From Rhodococcus zopfii NBRC 100606 = JCM 9919 (lineage in GTDB: Bacteria > Actinomycetota > Actinomycetes > Mycobacteriales > Mycobacteriaceae), in NCBI RefSeq assembly GCF_001895025.1, contig NZ_BCXI01000032.1, positions 1-64,000 of the forward strand: a stretch of DNA of 64,000 nucleotides, read 5' to 3'. Below the pieces are notes generated by a model. That model saw only the letters and a program-made list of their open reading frames with translations. It was not told the origin of the DNA and ran no database searches. The translations under genes were made by a program, and so were the position numbers. Below, one piece after another: positions 36,929 through 45,139 of this stretch. Within the stretch, counting starts at the first letter, position 1. Each line of letters begins with the position of its first letter.

Positions 36929-37144
36929 TTCACGGGCCGTCGGAGGCGGAAGGTGATCTTGCCGTGCATGCTCAGCGTAGTGAGCCCGACGCATCGGTGT
37001 GGCCCAGATCATGAAGACTTGATAACGGATCGGGCGCCGGAAGGCGTCACACCAGCCCCATGGGCACCATATATCCCGAATCGGGCACATATGTCGCGAC
37101 TCGGTCGCGGGTCTCGTGTTGGGGTTGTCCGTCGACGCTGTCGG

Positions 37145-37768
37145 CTAACGCGGTCCGAACTGCCGGTCGCCCGCGTCGCCGAGACCCGGAACGATGTACT
37201 TGTTCTCGTTCAGGCCCTCGTCGATCGTCGCGGTCACCAACCGCACCGGATACCCGTACGACGCGAGCGCCTCGACGCCCTGCGGCGCCGCCACCACACA
37301 GATCGCGGTGATGTCGGTCGCGCCGCGGGAGACGAGAATCTCGATCGTGTGCACCATCGACCCGCCGGTGGCCAGCATGGGATCGAGCACGAAGACCGGC
37401 AGGCCGGACAGGTCGTCGGGCAGCGACTCGAGATAGGGGACCGGCTCGAACGTCTTCTCGTCGCGCGCGAGGCCGACGAAACCGACCTGCGCCTGCGGGA
37501 TCAGCGCGTGTGCCTGGTCGACCATGCCCAGCCCGGCCCGCAGGACCGGAACCAGCAGCGGCGGCTGCTGCAAGCGCACCCCGGTGGTCGTCGCCACGGG
37601 CGTGCGAACCTCGAACTCCTCGATCGGAGCATCCCGGACCGCCTCGTAGACGAGCATCTGGGTCAGCCGCCTCAGCGCGTGCCGGAAGGCGGCGTTGTCG
37701 CTGCGCTCATCGCGCAGGATCGTGAGCAGGGAGGCGGCGAGCGGGTGGTCGACCACGAGCGAATCCAT
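37145..37768 (-). CDS. upp: Uracil phosphoribosyltransferase
   Basis: 207 residues. It converts uracil plus PRPP to UMP in pyrimidine salvage. The PRPP-binding motif is [14 protein letters not shown] (about residues 123-136); [13 protein letters not shown] and the C-terminal uracil-binding [17 protein letters not shown] and [13 protein letters not shown] are typical. Length equals the bacterial norm (208). It follows the MspA-like gene in the same orientation but is separated from it by 216 bases, and it diverges from the WXG100-like gene cluster. It matches Rv3309c. Confidence 0.96.
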   Translation of the reverse strand: MDSLVVDHPLAASLLTILRDERSDNAAFRHALRRLTQMLVYEAVRDAPIEEFEVRTPVATTTGVRLQQPPLLVPVLRAGLGMVDQAHALIPQAQVGFVGLARDEKTFEPVPYLESLPDDLSGLPVFVLDPMLATGGSMVHTIEILVSRGATDITAICVVAAPQGVEALASYGYPVRLVTATIDEGLNENKYIVPGLGDAGDRQFGPR

Positions 37769-37860
37769 GCCCGAAGGATAGAACGATGGAACCGGCCGCC
37801 CTCCGCATGCGTCGAACCCCTCGAGAGGGATCGATCCGACATCCGAGGGGGACGTGAGTC

Positions 37861-38196
37861 GTGAGAGGCGAGTTTCGGCAAGACGGCGTACAGGTACGTC
37901 CGGAGACCATCGCAGCGTTCGGTTGCACAGCCGGAGAGATGGCCGAACGAATGCGCGGCGCGGTCGACGAGATCCGAGGTGGCGCCCCCGAACACCTGGG
38001 GGCCGGGCTCGGGCCGATCGGCGCGGGATTCGTCGCGGCGCTGGTCACGGCGCATCGCACACACGAACAGCACGTGTCCCGGATCGTGACCGCACTCGAC
38101 GGCATGGCGGTGGTCGCCGCGGCCACCGCGGCCGGCTACGACACCCACGAGACCGGGTGGTCCACGGGTCTGCACGACGCGGGAGCGAAACGATGA
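37861..38196 (+). CDS. WXG100/ESX-like small helical protein
   Basis: 111 residues, alpha-helical, no cysteines. [24 protein letters not shown] near the N-terminus resembles the start of type VII secretion-associated excreted proteins (DUF2580-like/EspC group), where helix 1 is followed by a turn and a second long helix ([26 protein letters not shown]). The C-terminus lacks a clear YxxxD signal, although GYDTHE is close. The start is GTG 37861. Its stop overlaps the start of the NlpC/P60 gene in ATGA. ESX-substrate status is inferred from size, helices and context only. Confidence 0.6.
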   Translation: MRGEFRQDGVQVRPETIAAFGCTAGEMAERMRGAVDEIRGGAPEHLGAGLGPIGAGFVAALVTAHRTHEQHVSRIVTALDGMAVVAAATAAGYDTHETGWSTGLHDAGAKR

Positions 38197-39194
38197 CGAT
38201 CGGGGCCGACCTGCTTGCGGCTCCGCTGACGGATCTGCTGACCGCGTTCGGCACCGGCACCGCGCCCGCGCTCGATCCGGCCGCGGCGCTGCGGGCCGGG
38301 ACGGTGATCGCCGAGGATGTGCACGCCGCCGGCCGCACCGCGCTCGCCGACCTCGTGTGGGACTGGACGGGCACGGCGGCGGACACCGCGGTGTACAGCG
38401 CCGAGCGACTGCTCGCCGACACCCTGGCCGCCGCAGATCGCGGCACCGCGATCGCCGCGGTCGCGATCGACGGCACCGCGACGATCGTCGGTGGCGCGGC
38501 CGAACTCGCCCGCATCGTCGACTCGTTCGGCTCGGTGGCCCGGAGCCTCGAACCCGCGCTGACGCTGCCCCAGGGCCAGCTGATGCTGCTGGGCGCCGCG
38601 CTCGACCATCTCGCGGAGGGACTCGACGTCCTGGCCCGGGTGACGTCCGAACTGGCACAGCACACCGACCGGCTCACGGCGCTGCTGCCGGAGACGCCGC
38701 CCGCACCGGCAGGGGTGGGCCCCGCGGAAGCCGATCCCGGTTCCGGCGCCGACCGGGCGCTGTACAGCGGCGGCGACATCGCGCCGGGATCCGGGTCACC
38801 CGATCGCGCGGTGAACCTGCCCGACGGCAGCGTGGCGACCGCACCCAACGCCACAGCCGCCGCGGCGGTGCGTCATGCATTGTCCCAGTTGGGAACCCCG
38901 TACGTGTGGGGTGGTACCACACCCGGGCAGGGTCTCGACTGCAGTGGGCTGACCCAGTGGGCATACGGCCAGGCCGGCGTCGAACTCCCCCGGCTGGCCC
39001 AGCAGCAGGACGTCGGGACGCCGGTCGCCGCGGACTCGGTCCTGCCCGGCGACCTGGCCGTCTGGGACGGGCACGTCGCGATGGTCGTCGGCAACGGCCT
39101 CATGGTCGAAGCGGGAGATCCGGTCGCCGTCACCCCGATCCGCACCGGCAACAGCGGCATGGCGTTCGACGGGTTCTACCGGCCCACCGGATGA
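38193..39194 (+). CDS. NlpC/P60 (C40) peptidase with N-terminal helical domain
   Basis: 333 residues. The N-terminal ~200 residues are Ala/Leu-rich helices without a signal peptide. The last ~110 are a C40 papain-like domain: LGTPYVWGGTTPGQGLDCSG with the nucleophile Cys at about residue 250, and the base His at about 294 in DGHVAMVVGNG. Such domains cut D-gamma-Glu-DAP bonds in peptidoglycan. Lack of a signal peptide, with WXG100-like and YbaB-like partners on both sides, suggests export by a type VII route. Start ATG 38193 and stop at 39194 both overlap neighbouring genes. Confidence 0.82.
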   Translation: MTIGADLLAAPLTDLLTAFGTGTAPALDPAAALRAGTVIAEDVHAAGRTALADLVWDWTGTAADTAVYSAERLLADTLAAADRGTAIAAVAIDGTATIVGGAAELARIVDSFGSVARSLEPALTLPQGQLMLLGAALDHLAEGLDVLARVTSELAQHTDRLTALLPETPPAPAGVGPAEADPGSGADRALYSGGDIAPGSGSPDRAVNLPDGSVATAPNATAAAAVRHALSQLGTPYVWGGTTPGQGLDCSGLTQWAYGQAGVELPRLAQQQDVGTPVAADSVLPGDLAVWDGHVAMVVGNGLMVEAGDPVAVTPIRTGNSGMAFDGFYRPTG

Positions 39195-39571
39195 GAGGGA
39201 ACCGGTCGGCGACCCGCTGCGTCCAACCGGTTATGAACGTCCAACCGGATAGAAACATCACGACAGCTACCGCCAGCAACGCGGCGGGCACCGTCTCGGT
39301 GCGCACGACGGATCAGGGGGTGCCGGTAGACCTGCAGATCGACCCTCGTGAACTGCGCCACGGGGCCGGGCACCTGGCCGGGCAGATCCTCGCGCTCAGC
39401 CGCCGCGCCGCCCTCGAAGCCGCGGCGCAGCGTCGCAGCGACCTCGCCGCCCAGGGCATGCCGGAGATCCTGCTGGACCGAATGGGCCTGCCCACCCGGG
39501 ACGAGGTCGCGCGCACCCAGCAGGCCGACGACGAACAGCAGCGACCCACGTCCTGGCTGAGGTCGGTGTGA
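39191..39571 (+). CDS. YbaB-like small protein 1 of the NlpC/P60 module
   Basis: 126 residues if the overlapping ATG 39191 is used, 112 if ATG 39233 (MNVQPDRN) is used. The core TVSVRTTDQGVPVDLQIDPRELRHG, followed by helices rich in Ala and Arg, has the beta-strand-then-helix layout of YbaB/EbfC-like proteins found beside ESX-type loci. The C-terminus (DRMGLPTRDEVARTQQ) is polar. The family is not firmly recognised. The ATGA junction with the peptidase and the GTGA junction with the next gene show it is part of a coupled operon. Confidence 0.6.
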   Translation: MRGNRSATRCVQPVMNVQPDRNITTATASNAAGTVSVRTTDQGVPVDLQIDPRELRHGAGHLAGQILALSRRAALEAAAQRRSDLAAQGMPEILLDRMGLPTRDEVARTQQADDEQQRPTSWLRSV

Positions 39572-39867
39572 GCGCGCGGCAGGTCGACGAGATCGTCGAG
39601 CGGGCACGGGAAAGGCTGGGCATGCTCGAGGACGTGATGGCCGGGCTCGGCAACGCGACAGCCGACGCGACGAGCGCAGACGGACGGGTGCGGGTGCGCG
39701 TCGACGGCGGCGGCGGAATGATCGCGCTGGATCTGGCGGAGTCGGCGTGCCGGCTCGACGCCGCCGAGGTGTCCGCGACGATCCTCGCGACCGCGCACGA
39801 GGCCGCGCGGATCGCGGCCGGAAAACGCGCTCGTCTGCTCTCGGAACTGCGCGACTCGTTCCGGTGA
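39568..39867 (+). CDS. YbaB/EbfC-like small protein 2
   Basis: 99 residues. An N-terminal helix (SARQVDEIVERARERLGMLEDVM), a two-strand segment (GRVRVRVDGGGGMIALDL) and a C-terminal helix (TILATAHEAARIAAGKRARL) match the YbaB/EbfC fold, whose members bind DNA as dimers; ESX-linked versions are common in Rhodococcus and Mycobacterium. GTG 39568 overlaps the previous stop by four bases. It ends the four-gene module; the next gene starts 59 bases on with its own promoter-like element. Confidence 0.7.
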   Translation: MSARQVDEIVERARERLGMLEDVMAGLGNATADATSADGRVRVRVDGGGGMIALDLAESACRLDAAEVSATILATAHEAARIAAGKRARLLSELRDSFR

Positions 39868-39926
39868 CGGCCGTATCGTCGACTCCCGGCTATGTCTTCG
39901 GGCGCGAGGTGGCTAGGCTTCCCGCC

Positions 39927-41168
39927 ATGGCTGGAGACATCGTCCCGATCGAGCTCGGTCTCACCGACGACAACCTCGTCACCCTGTGGGCGCCCCGGTG
40001 GCGCGAGGGCGACGACGAGTGGGAGGCGTTCCTCGGCCACGGCGACCATCTGTACGGGTTTCCCGGCGTCGCCGAACTGGTCGCGTTCGTCCGCTCGGAT
40101 GCCGACAACGACCTGGTCGAGCATCCCGCGTGGCCGGTCGCCGCGAAGCTCTCGGCCGTCGAGTTCGAACCCGACGACGCCTATCGCTTCGACATCGTCG
40201 GGGTGCCCGAGCTGGTCGCCGAGGACGTCGACCCGGAGATCGTCTCGCAGCTCCAGGACACGTTCGACCTCGTCCACAGCCTCGGCGAGGTGTGCGAACT
40301 CGAACCGGTGACGAAGTTCTTCGATCGGCCCGAGATCGCGACGCTGCTGCAGCACGGCGCGGGCGCGTTCGAGGGCGACGGGGGTGAGGACCTGTGGAAC
40401 CGGGTCGGCACCGCGGTCGCCGAGGACTGGGACGCGGTCATCGACTCGCTCGACGCGATCGTCGCCACCCCCGACGTCGATGCCGCGATCGTCGCGGAGA
40501 TCGAGTCCGAACTGGTGGCTGCCGAGGAGAACGTCGTCGAGGCCGACGACACGGTCGAGGGCGAGGACGACGACTACGAGTTCGACGACGAGGACACTGA
40601 CGAGGCCGTCGGCGACGACTTCTGGGGCGCGGTCGGCATCGACCCGATCAAGATCATCACGAGCGACGGCACCTGGTTCACGTTGCGGTGCTACATCGGC
40701 GAGGACGAGGACGCGCTGTTCCTCGGCAGCAACGGCCTGATCTCGGCGTTCGGTTCCGAGCGTGCCCTCGCCCGCTACCTGGCCGACCGCCACGACCACG
40801 ATCTGGCGACGGTGAGCACCTACGACGAGATCCGCCACGCGGCCACCGACGGCTCGCTGGAAGTCGAGGTGAGCGACGACAACGTCTACGTGCTCACCGG
40901 CATCGCCGACGACATCGCCGAGGGCACCGACGCGGTGGATCCGGATCAACTCGACCTCGCGGTCGAGTTGTTCACCGACGCAGCCAACTACGCCGGCGAC
41001 GACTCCACCGACGCCGCCCTCGCCGGTTCCACGGAGCTGGGCTGGTTCGTCAACTACGTGCTCGAGCCCGATTCGAGCCGCCTGGCACCGAGCGCTCCGT
41101 TCGATGCCGAGGTCGCGGCGTGGCGTGAACTCGAGCGCGAGTTCGAGGCACGGCTGCGGAAGCAATAG
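39927..41168 (+). CDS. Primosome-like acidic conserved protein (Rv3311 type)
   Basis: 413 residues, strongly acidic. A central run (EGEDDDYEFDDEDTDEAVGD) is nearly all Asp/Glu. The flanking parts are well conserved-looking: DDNLVTLWAPRWREGDDEWEAFLGHGDHLYGFP at the N-terminus (quoted in part) and ITSDGTWFTLRCYIGEDEDALF after the acidic run. No enzymatic motif is visible. By position and character it corresponds to mycobacterial Rv3311, a conserved protein of unknown role; the primosome wording follows loose family naming and carries no functional weight. ATG 39927 follows TAGGCT by 7 bases, so a leaderless transcript is likely. Confidence 0.78.
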   Translation: MAGDIVPIELGLTDDNLVTLWAPRWREGDDEWEAFLGHGDHLYGFPGVAELVAFVRSDADNDLVEHPAWPVAAKLSAVEFEPDDAYRFDIVGVPELVAEDVDPEIVSQLQDTFDLVHSLGEVCELEPVTKFFDRPEIATLLQHGAGAFEGDGGEDLWNRVGTAVAEDWDAVIDSLDAIVATPDVDAAIVAEIESELVAAEENVVEADDTVEGEDDDYEFDDEDTDEAVGDDFWGAVGIDPIKIITSDGTWFTLRCYIGEDEDALFLGSNGLISAFGSERALARYLADRHDHDLATVSTYDEIRHAATDGSLEVEVSDDNVYVLTGIADDIAEGTDAVDPDQLDLAVELFTDAANYAGDDSTDAALAGSTELGWFVNYVLEPDSSRLAPSAPFDAEVAAWRELEREFEARLRKQ

Positions 41169-41175
41169 CCGCCGC

Positions 41176-41217
41176 GGTGTGCCTCTGTGGCGCCGCCGGC
41201 CGCCACTGAGGCACACC
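41176..41217. terminator. Bidirectional hairpin between convergent genes
   Basis: Arms 41176-41192 and 41201-41217 form a 17-bp GC-rich stem with one mismatch around an 8-base loop. It sits between the stops of the Rv3311-like gene (41168) and add (41223), where it can end both transcripts. Confidence 0.8.
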
Positions 41218-41222
41218 GGGCG

Positions 41223-42308
41223 CTACGCGCCGATCAGGATCGCGTAGCCCGGCTTGATGACGTCGTCGATCAACTCGAGGCGCTGATCGAACGGAAGGAA
41301 CGCCGACTTCATCGCGTTGATGGTGAACCGTTCGAGGTCGACCCAGCCGTATCCGAACGCCTCGACCAGGCGCATCATCTCGTTTGTCATCGTGGTGTCG
41401 CTCATCAGCCGGTTGTCCGTGTTGACGGTGACCCGGAACCGCAGCCGCGCGAGCAGATCGAACGGGTGGTCCTCTAGCGTCGCGACCGCGCCGGTCTGCA
41501 CGTTCGAGCTGGGGCACAGTTCCAGCGGAATCCTCTTGTCCCGCACGTAGTTCGCCAGCAGACCGAGTGTCGCGGTGCCGTCGTCCGCTACGGTGATGTC
41601 GTCGACGATCCGCACCCCGTGGCCGAGCCGGTCGGTGCCGCAGAACGCGACGGCCTCGTGGATGGACGGCAGCCCGAAGGCTTCACCGGCATGAATGGTG
41701 AAGTGCGCGTTGGCAGCCCGCATGTACTCGAATGCGTCGAGGTGACGACTCGGCGGGTACCCGGCTTCGGCGCCGGCGATGTCGAATCCGGCGACACCCC
41801 GATCGCGGAACCGCACGGCGAGCTCCGCGATCTCCCGTGAGCGCGCGGCGTGCCGCATCGCGGTGAGCAGGCATCCCACCCGAATGCGGCCGCCGGTCGC
41901 CGCGACCGCGGACTCGCCGGACCGGAATCCCTCGAGCACGTGTTCGACGACCTCGTCGAGGGTCAGGCCGCGCTCGAGGTGCTGTTCCGGCGCGAAGCGG
42001 ACCTCCGCGTAGACGACGCCGTCGGCGGCGAGGTCCTCGACACACTCGCGGGCGACCCGCTCGAGCCCGTCGGCGGTCTGCATGACGGCGACGGTGTGCT
42101 CGAACGTTTCGAGGTAGCGCACGAGCGATCCGCTGTCCGCCGACTGCCGGAACCATCGGGCCAGGCCGGTCGCGGTGTCCGCCGGCAGGGTGTGGCCGCA
42201 CGCGTCGGCGAGGTCGAGGACCGTCGCCGGGCGCAGGCCGCCGTCGAGGTGGTCGTGGAGCAGGACCTTCGGTGCGGTACGCACCTGCGGGGCAGTCAGC
42301 TCGTTCAT
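41223..42308 (-). CDS. add: Adenosine deaminase
   Basis: 361 residues. It deaminates adenosine and deoxyadenosine to inosine forms using one zinc. Motifs: [12 protein letters not shown] (zinc histidines; the second motif residue pattern HDHLDG replaces the usual HxHLDG), [10 protein letters not shown] (His and the Gly-Glu pair), DRLGHGVRI (His/Asp) and [11 protein letters not shown], where the zinc aspartate region reads TDNR rather than SDDP. ATG 42308 lies 17 bases after the deoA stop. It is the last gene of cdd-deoA-add and corresponds to Rv3313c. Confidence 0.94.
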   Translation of the reverse strand: MNELTAPQVRTAPKVLLHDHLDGGLRPATVLDLADACGHTLPADTATGLARWFRQSADSGSLVRYLETFEHTVAVMQTADGLERVARECVEDLAADGVVYAEVRFAPEQHLERGLTLDEVVEHVLEGFRSGESAVAATGGRIRVGCLLTAMRHAARSREIAELAVRFRDRGVAGFDIAGAEAGYPPSRHLDAFEYMRAANAHFTIHAGEAFGLPSIHEAVAFCGTDRLGHGVRIVDDITVADDGTATLGLLANYVRDKRIPLELCPSSNVQTGAVATLEDHPFDLLARLRFRVTVNTDNRLMSDTTMTNEMMRLVEAFGYGWVDLERFTINAMKSAFLPFDQRLELIDDVIKPGYAILIGA

Positions 42309-42325
42309 GCCCCGACGGTAGTCGG

Positions 42326-43609
42326 CTACCCGGAGATCCGCTCCACGATGAGAGTCCGCTCGGCACCCGCCTCGGCGGCCACCCGCACGCCGCCTTGCAG
42401 CGTGGTGAGCGCGGCCGGAATCTTCTCCGGGGTGTCGGTGTGCAGGGTCGCGAGGACCTGCCCGGCGCGCACCGCATCTCCCGGTTTGGCGTGCAGTTCC
42501 ACACCGGCACCGGCCTGCACTGCCTGTCCCCGGCGTTCCCGGCCGGCCCCGAGGCGCCACGCCGCGACCCCCACCGCCATGGCGTCGAGTTCGGTGAGGA
42601 TTCCGTCGGCGTCGGCGCGCAGCGTCTCGGTGTACGTGGCGGTGGGCAACGCCGCGTCCGGATCGCCACCCTGCGCGGCGATCATCGCGCGCCACCGGTC
42701 CATCGCCGAGCCGTCGTTGAGGCGGTCCGCGGGGTCGACGCCGTCGATCCCGGCGAGGGCGAGCATCTCCCGCGCCAGCGCGAGGGTCAGCTCGACCACG
42801 TCGGACGGTCCGCCCCCGGCGAGGACCTCGACGGCCTCCCGCACCTCGAGCGCGTTACCGGCAGTGCGCCCGAGCGGGGTGTCCATGCGGGTGATCAGCG
42901 CCACGGTGGGCAGACCTTCGTCGCCGCCGAGCTCGACCATCGTGCGCGCGAGTTCGCGGGCGTCGCCCAGTTCGGTCATGTAGGCGCCGGAACCGACCTT
43001 GACGTCGAGGACCAGCGCGCCCGCCCCTTCCGCGATCTTCTTGCTCATGATCGAGCTGGCGATGAGCGGGATCGATTCGACGGTGCCGGTGACGTCGCGC
43101 AGCGCGTACAGCTTGCGGTCGGCCGGGGCCAGGTCTTCGGTCGGGGCGCACACGACCGCGCCGATCGCCGGATCGGTGAGGATTTCGGCCATCTCGACGG
43201 TGTCGAGGTCCGCGCGCCAGCCGGGGATCGATTCGAGCTTGTCGAGGGTGCCGCCGGCGTATCCGAGTCCGCGTCCGGACAGCTGCGGCACGGCCGCTCC
43301 GCAGGCCGCGACGAGCGGTGCGAGCGGCAGCGTGATCTTGTCGCCGACACCGCCGGTGGAGTGTTTGTCGACGGTCGGCAGGCCCAGCCCGGTGAAGTCG
43401 AGCCGACGTCCGGAGTCGATCATCGCGGTGGTCCAGCGGGCGGTCTCGGCCCGGGTCATACCGCGGAACCAGATGGCCATCGCAAGGGCGGCCATCTGCT
43501 CGTCGGCGACGATGTCGTGGGTGAACGCCCTGATCACCCAGTCGATCTCGGCGCCGGTCAGTTCCAGGCCGTCGCGCTTGTGCCGGATCACGGAGACGAT
43601 GTCAGGCAC
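42326..43609 (-). CDS. deoA: Thymidine phosphorylase
   Basis: 427 residues. It splits thymidine with phosphate to thymine and deoxyribose-1-phosphate. Signatures: [15 protein letters not shown] (phosphate and substrate binding), the glycine-rich [49 protein letters not shown], and a C-terminal alpha/beta domain. Length is near E. coli DeoA (440). Its start overlaps the cdd stop by 8 bases, so cdd and deoA are translated together, and add follows 17 bases later. Confidence 0.95.
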   Translation of the reverse strand: MPDIVSVIRHKRDGLELTGAEIDWVIRAFTHDIVADEQMAALAMAIWFRGMTRAETARWTTAMIDSGRRLDFTGLGLPTVDKHSTGGVGDKITLPLAPLVAACGAAVPQLSGRGLGYAGGTLDKLESIPGWRADLDTVEMAEILTDPAIGAVVCAPTEDLAPADRKLYALRDVTGTVESIPLIASSIMSKKIAEGAGALVLDVKVGSGAYMTELGDARELARTMVELGGDEGLPTVALITRMDTPLGRTAGNALEVREAVEVLAGGGPSDVVELTLALAREMLALAGIDGVDPADRLNDGSAMDRWRAMIAAQGGDPDAALPTATYTETLRADADGILTELDAMAVGVAAWRLGAGRERRGQAVQAGAGVELHAKPGDAVRAGQVLATLHTDTPEKIPAALTTLQGGVRVAAEAGAERTLIVERISG

Positions 43610-44021
43610 GGTCGTCTCCCTGCGGGTGCACGGCCGCCAGGTCGTCGGGCCCGAAGGCGTCGGGCAGCAGTTCTCCCATCGGCCGCGGTCCTCGGGGCGT
43701 GTCGACGAGCAGCTCGGGTCCGCCGTGCTCGATGAGAAGCTGGCGGCAGCGGCCGCACGGCATCAGAACGGCGCCGCGGGCGTCGCAGACCGAGATCGCC
43801 CGCAACCGTCCGCCACCACCGGAAATGAAGTTACCGACGAGTACACATTCGGCACAAAGTCCCACCCCATGTGAGACATTCTCCACATTGCACCCACTCA
43901 CCGTCGCGCCGTCCACGGTGAGCGCCGCCGCCCCCACCGGGAATCGCGAGTAGGGCGCGTACGCACGCTCCATCGCTTCATGTGCTTTGGCGCGCAACGT
44001 TTTCCACTCGACCTCCGACAT
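43602..44021 (-). CDS. cdd: Cytidine deaminase
   Basis: 139 residues, the homotetrameric zinc type. It converts cytidine and deoxycytidine to uridine forms. The zinc site is CAE in GLCAECVLVGN (with the catalytic glutamate) and PCGRCRQ; NVENVSHG binds the ribose. ATG 44021 (MSEVEWKTLR) is preceded by GGGGAACC; an in-frame start further upstream at 44075 would add 18 atypical residues. It is the first gene of cdd-deoA-add, divergent from sdhC across 253 bases. Confidence 0.95.
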   Translation of the reverse strand: MSEVEWKTLRAKAHEAMERAYAPYSRFPVGAAALTVDGATVSGCNVENVSHGVGLCAECVLVGNFISGGGGRLRAISVCDARGAVLMPCGRCRQLLIEHGGPELLVDTPRGPRPMGELLPDAFGPDDLAAVHPQGDDRA

Positions 44022-44084
44022 GGTTCCCCATCCTGTCACGGTGGTGGAGCCAACGTTCGGCGACCCCCACCGCACCAGATCACA

Positions 44085-44103
44085 GTTGGAAAGGCAAACC
44101 TAA
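44085..44103. promoter_or_regulatory. Weak IdeR-like box in the cdd-sdhC gap
   Basis: GTTGGAAAGGCAAACCTAA matches the IdeR consensus at roughly 13 of 19 positions, with a good right half (AACCTAA). It lies in the 253-base divergent region between cdd and sdhC, which must also hold both promoters; no other clear element was seen there apart from GGAGG 11 bases before the sdhC ATG. Confidence 0.3.
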
Positions 44104-44274
44104 CTTGGCATTTGGGTAGTGTACGAATCGCGGTGGAGATTAGTTCCCAGGTTTCCGATGGGTTTAGAGTCTGAACAAGTCGGTTCAGGTTCTCGTCGGG
44201 CCCGTGCTGCGGAATCCCCCACAGGCTAGAGCGGCTCGACGCGTCCACCATTGACGTTGGAGGCACAGCACTCG

Positions 44275-44682
44275 ATGAGCAGCACGACTGAAGCCGCCCC
44301 CGCACCGGCGGGGCGCACACGGTCGCTTTACCGGGGAGACCCCGGAATGTGGTCCTGGGTTCTGCACCGGATCACAGGCGTGGCGACGTTTTTCTTCCTT
44401 TTCGTCCACGTTCTGGACACGGCACTCGTCCGGGTCAACCCCGAGACCTACGACAGTGTCATCGACACCTACAAGACCCCGCTCGTCGGCCTGATGGAGC
44501 TGGCGCTGGTGGCGATGGTTCTCTACCACGCACTCAACGGCCTGCGCGTCATGCTCGTCGACTTCTGGTCCAAGGGACCGAAGTACCAGCGCGTGATGCT
44601 CTGGACGATCCTCGCGATCTGGTTCGTGGTGATGATCCCCGCGGCCGGACGCATCTTCTACAACATGTTTGCGGGGCACTGA
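44275..44682 (+). CDS. sdhC: Succinate dehydrogenase cytochrome b556 subunit
   Basis: 135 residues with three membrane helices. The b-heme and quinone-site region HRITGVATFFFLFVHVLDTALV (His in helices 1-2) and YHALNGLRVMLVDFW (His ligand) are the SdhC signature. It anchors the succinate:quinone oxidoreductase and carries heme with SdhD. It starts at ATG 44275, with GGAGG at 44259-44263. It is the first gene of sdhCDAB, with 1 base between its stop and the sdhD ATG. It corresponds to Rv3316, the menaquinone-linked Sdh2 set. Confidence 0.95.
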   Translation: MSSTTEAAPAPAGRTRSLYRGDPGMWSWVLHRITGVATFFFLFVHVLDTALVRVNPETYDSVIDTYKTPLVGLMELALVAMVLYHALNGLRVMLVDFWSKGPKYQRVMLWTILAIWFVVMIPAAGRIFYNMFAGH

Positions 44683-44683
44683 C

Positions 44684-45124
44684 ATGAGTGAAGCGAAGAC
44701 TCTCGCCACGGCGTACGACCGCCCGGCCGGCCTCGACAACCCGCGCTCGCCGCGGCGTCAGGCCAAGAACAACTTCGAGCTCTACGCCTGGCTCTTCATG
44801 CGTCTGTCCGGTCTCGCACTGATCATCCTCGTGCTCGGCCACCTGTTCATCATGCTGATGCTCGACGACGGTGTGCACCGCATCAACTTCGCGTTCGTCG
44901 CAGGCCGCTGGTCCAGCCCGTTCTGGCAGTTCTGGGACCTGTCGATGCTGTGGCTTGCGCAGCTGCACGGCGGCAACGGCCTTCGCACCGTCATCGCGGA
45001 CTACTCGCGCAAGGACTCGACCCGCTTCTGGCTCAACACGATCCTCGCAGTGTCGATGATCCTGATCATGGGCCTGGGCACCTACGTGATCTTCACTTTC
45101 GACCCCAACATCGTTGCGAGCTAG
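44684..45124 (+). CDS. sdhD: Succinate dehydrogenase membrane anchor subunit
   Basis: 146 residues, three membrane helices. The family pattern NFELYAWLFMRLSGLALIIL (Arg/Ser near the quinone pocket), LGHLFIMLMLDDGVHRINFAF (heme-ligand His) and LHGGNGLRTVIADY is clear. It forms the membrane domain with SdhC and passes electrons to (mena)quinone. ATG 44684 starts one base after the sdhC stop; sdhA follows after 15 bases. Confidence 0.94.
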   Translation: MSEAKTLATAYDRPAGLDNPRSPRRQAKNNFELYAWLFMRLSGLALIILVLGHLFIMLMLDDGVHRINFAFVAGRWSSPFWQFWDLSMLWLAQLHGGNGLRTVIADYSRKDSTRFWLNTILAVSMILIMGLGTYVIFTFDPNIVAS

Positions 45125-45139
45125 GGGAGCCAACACTTC

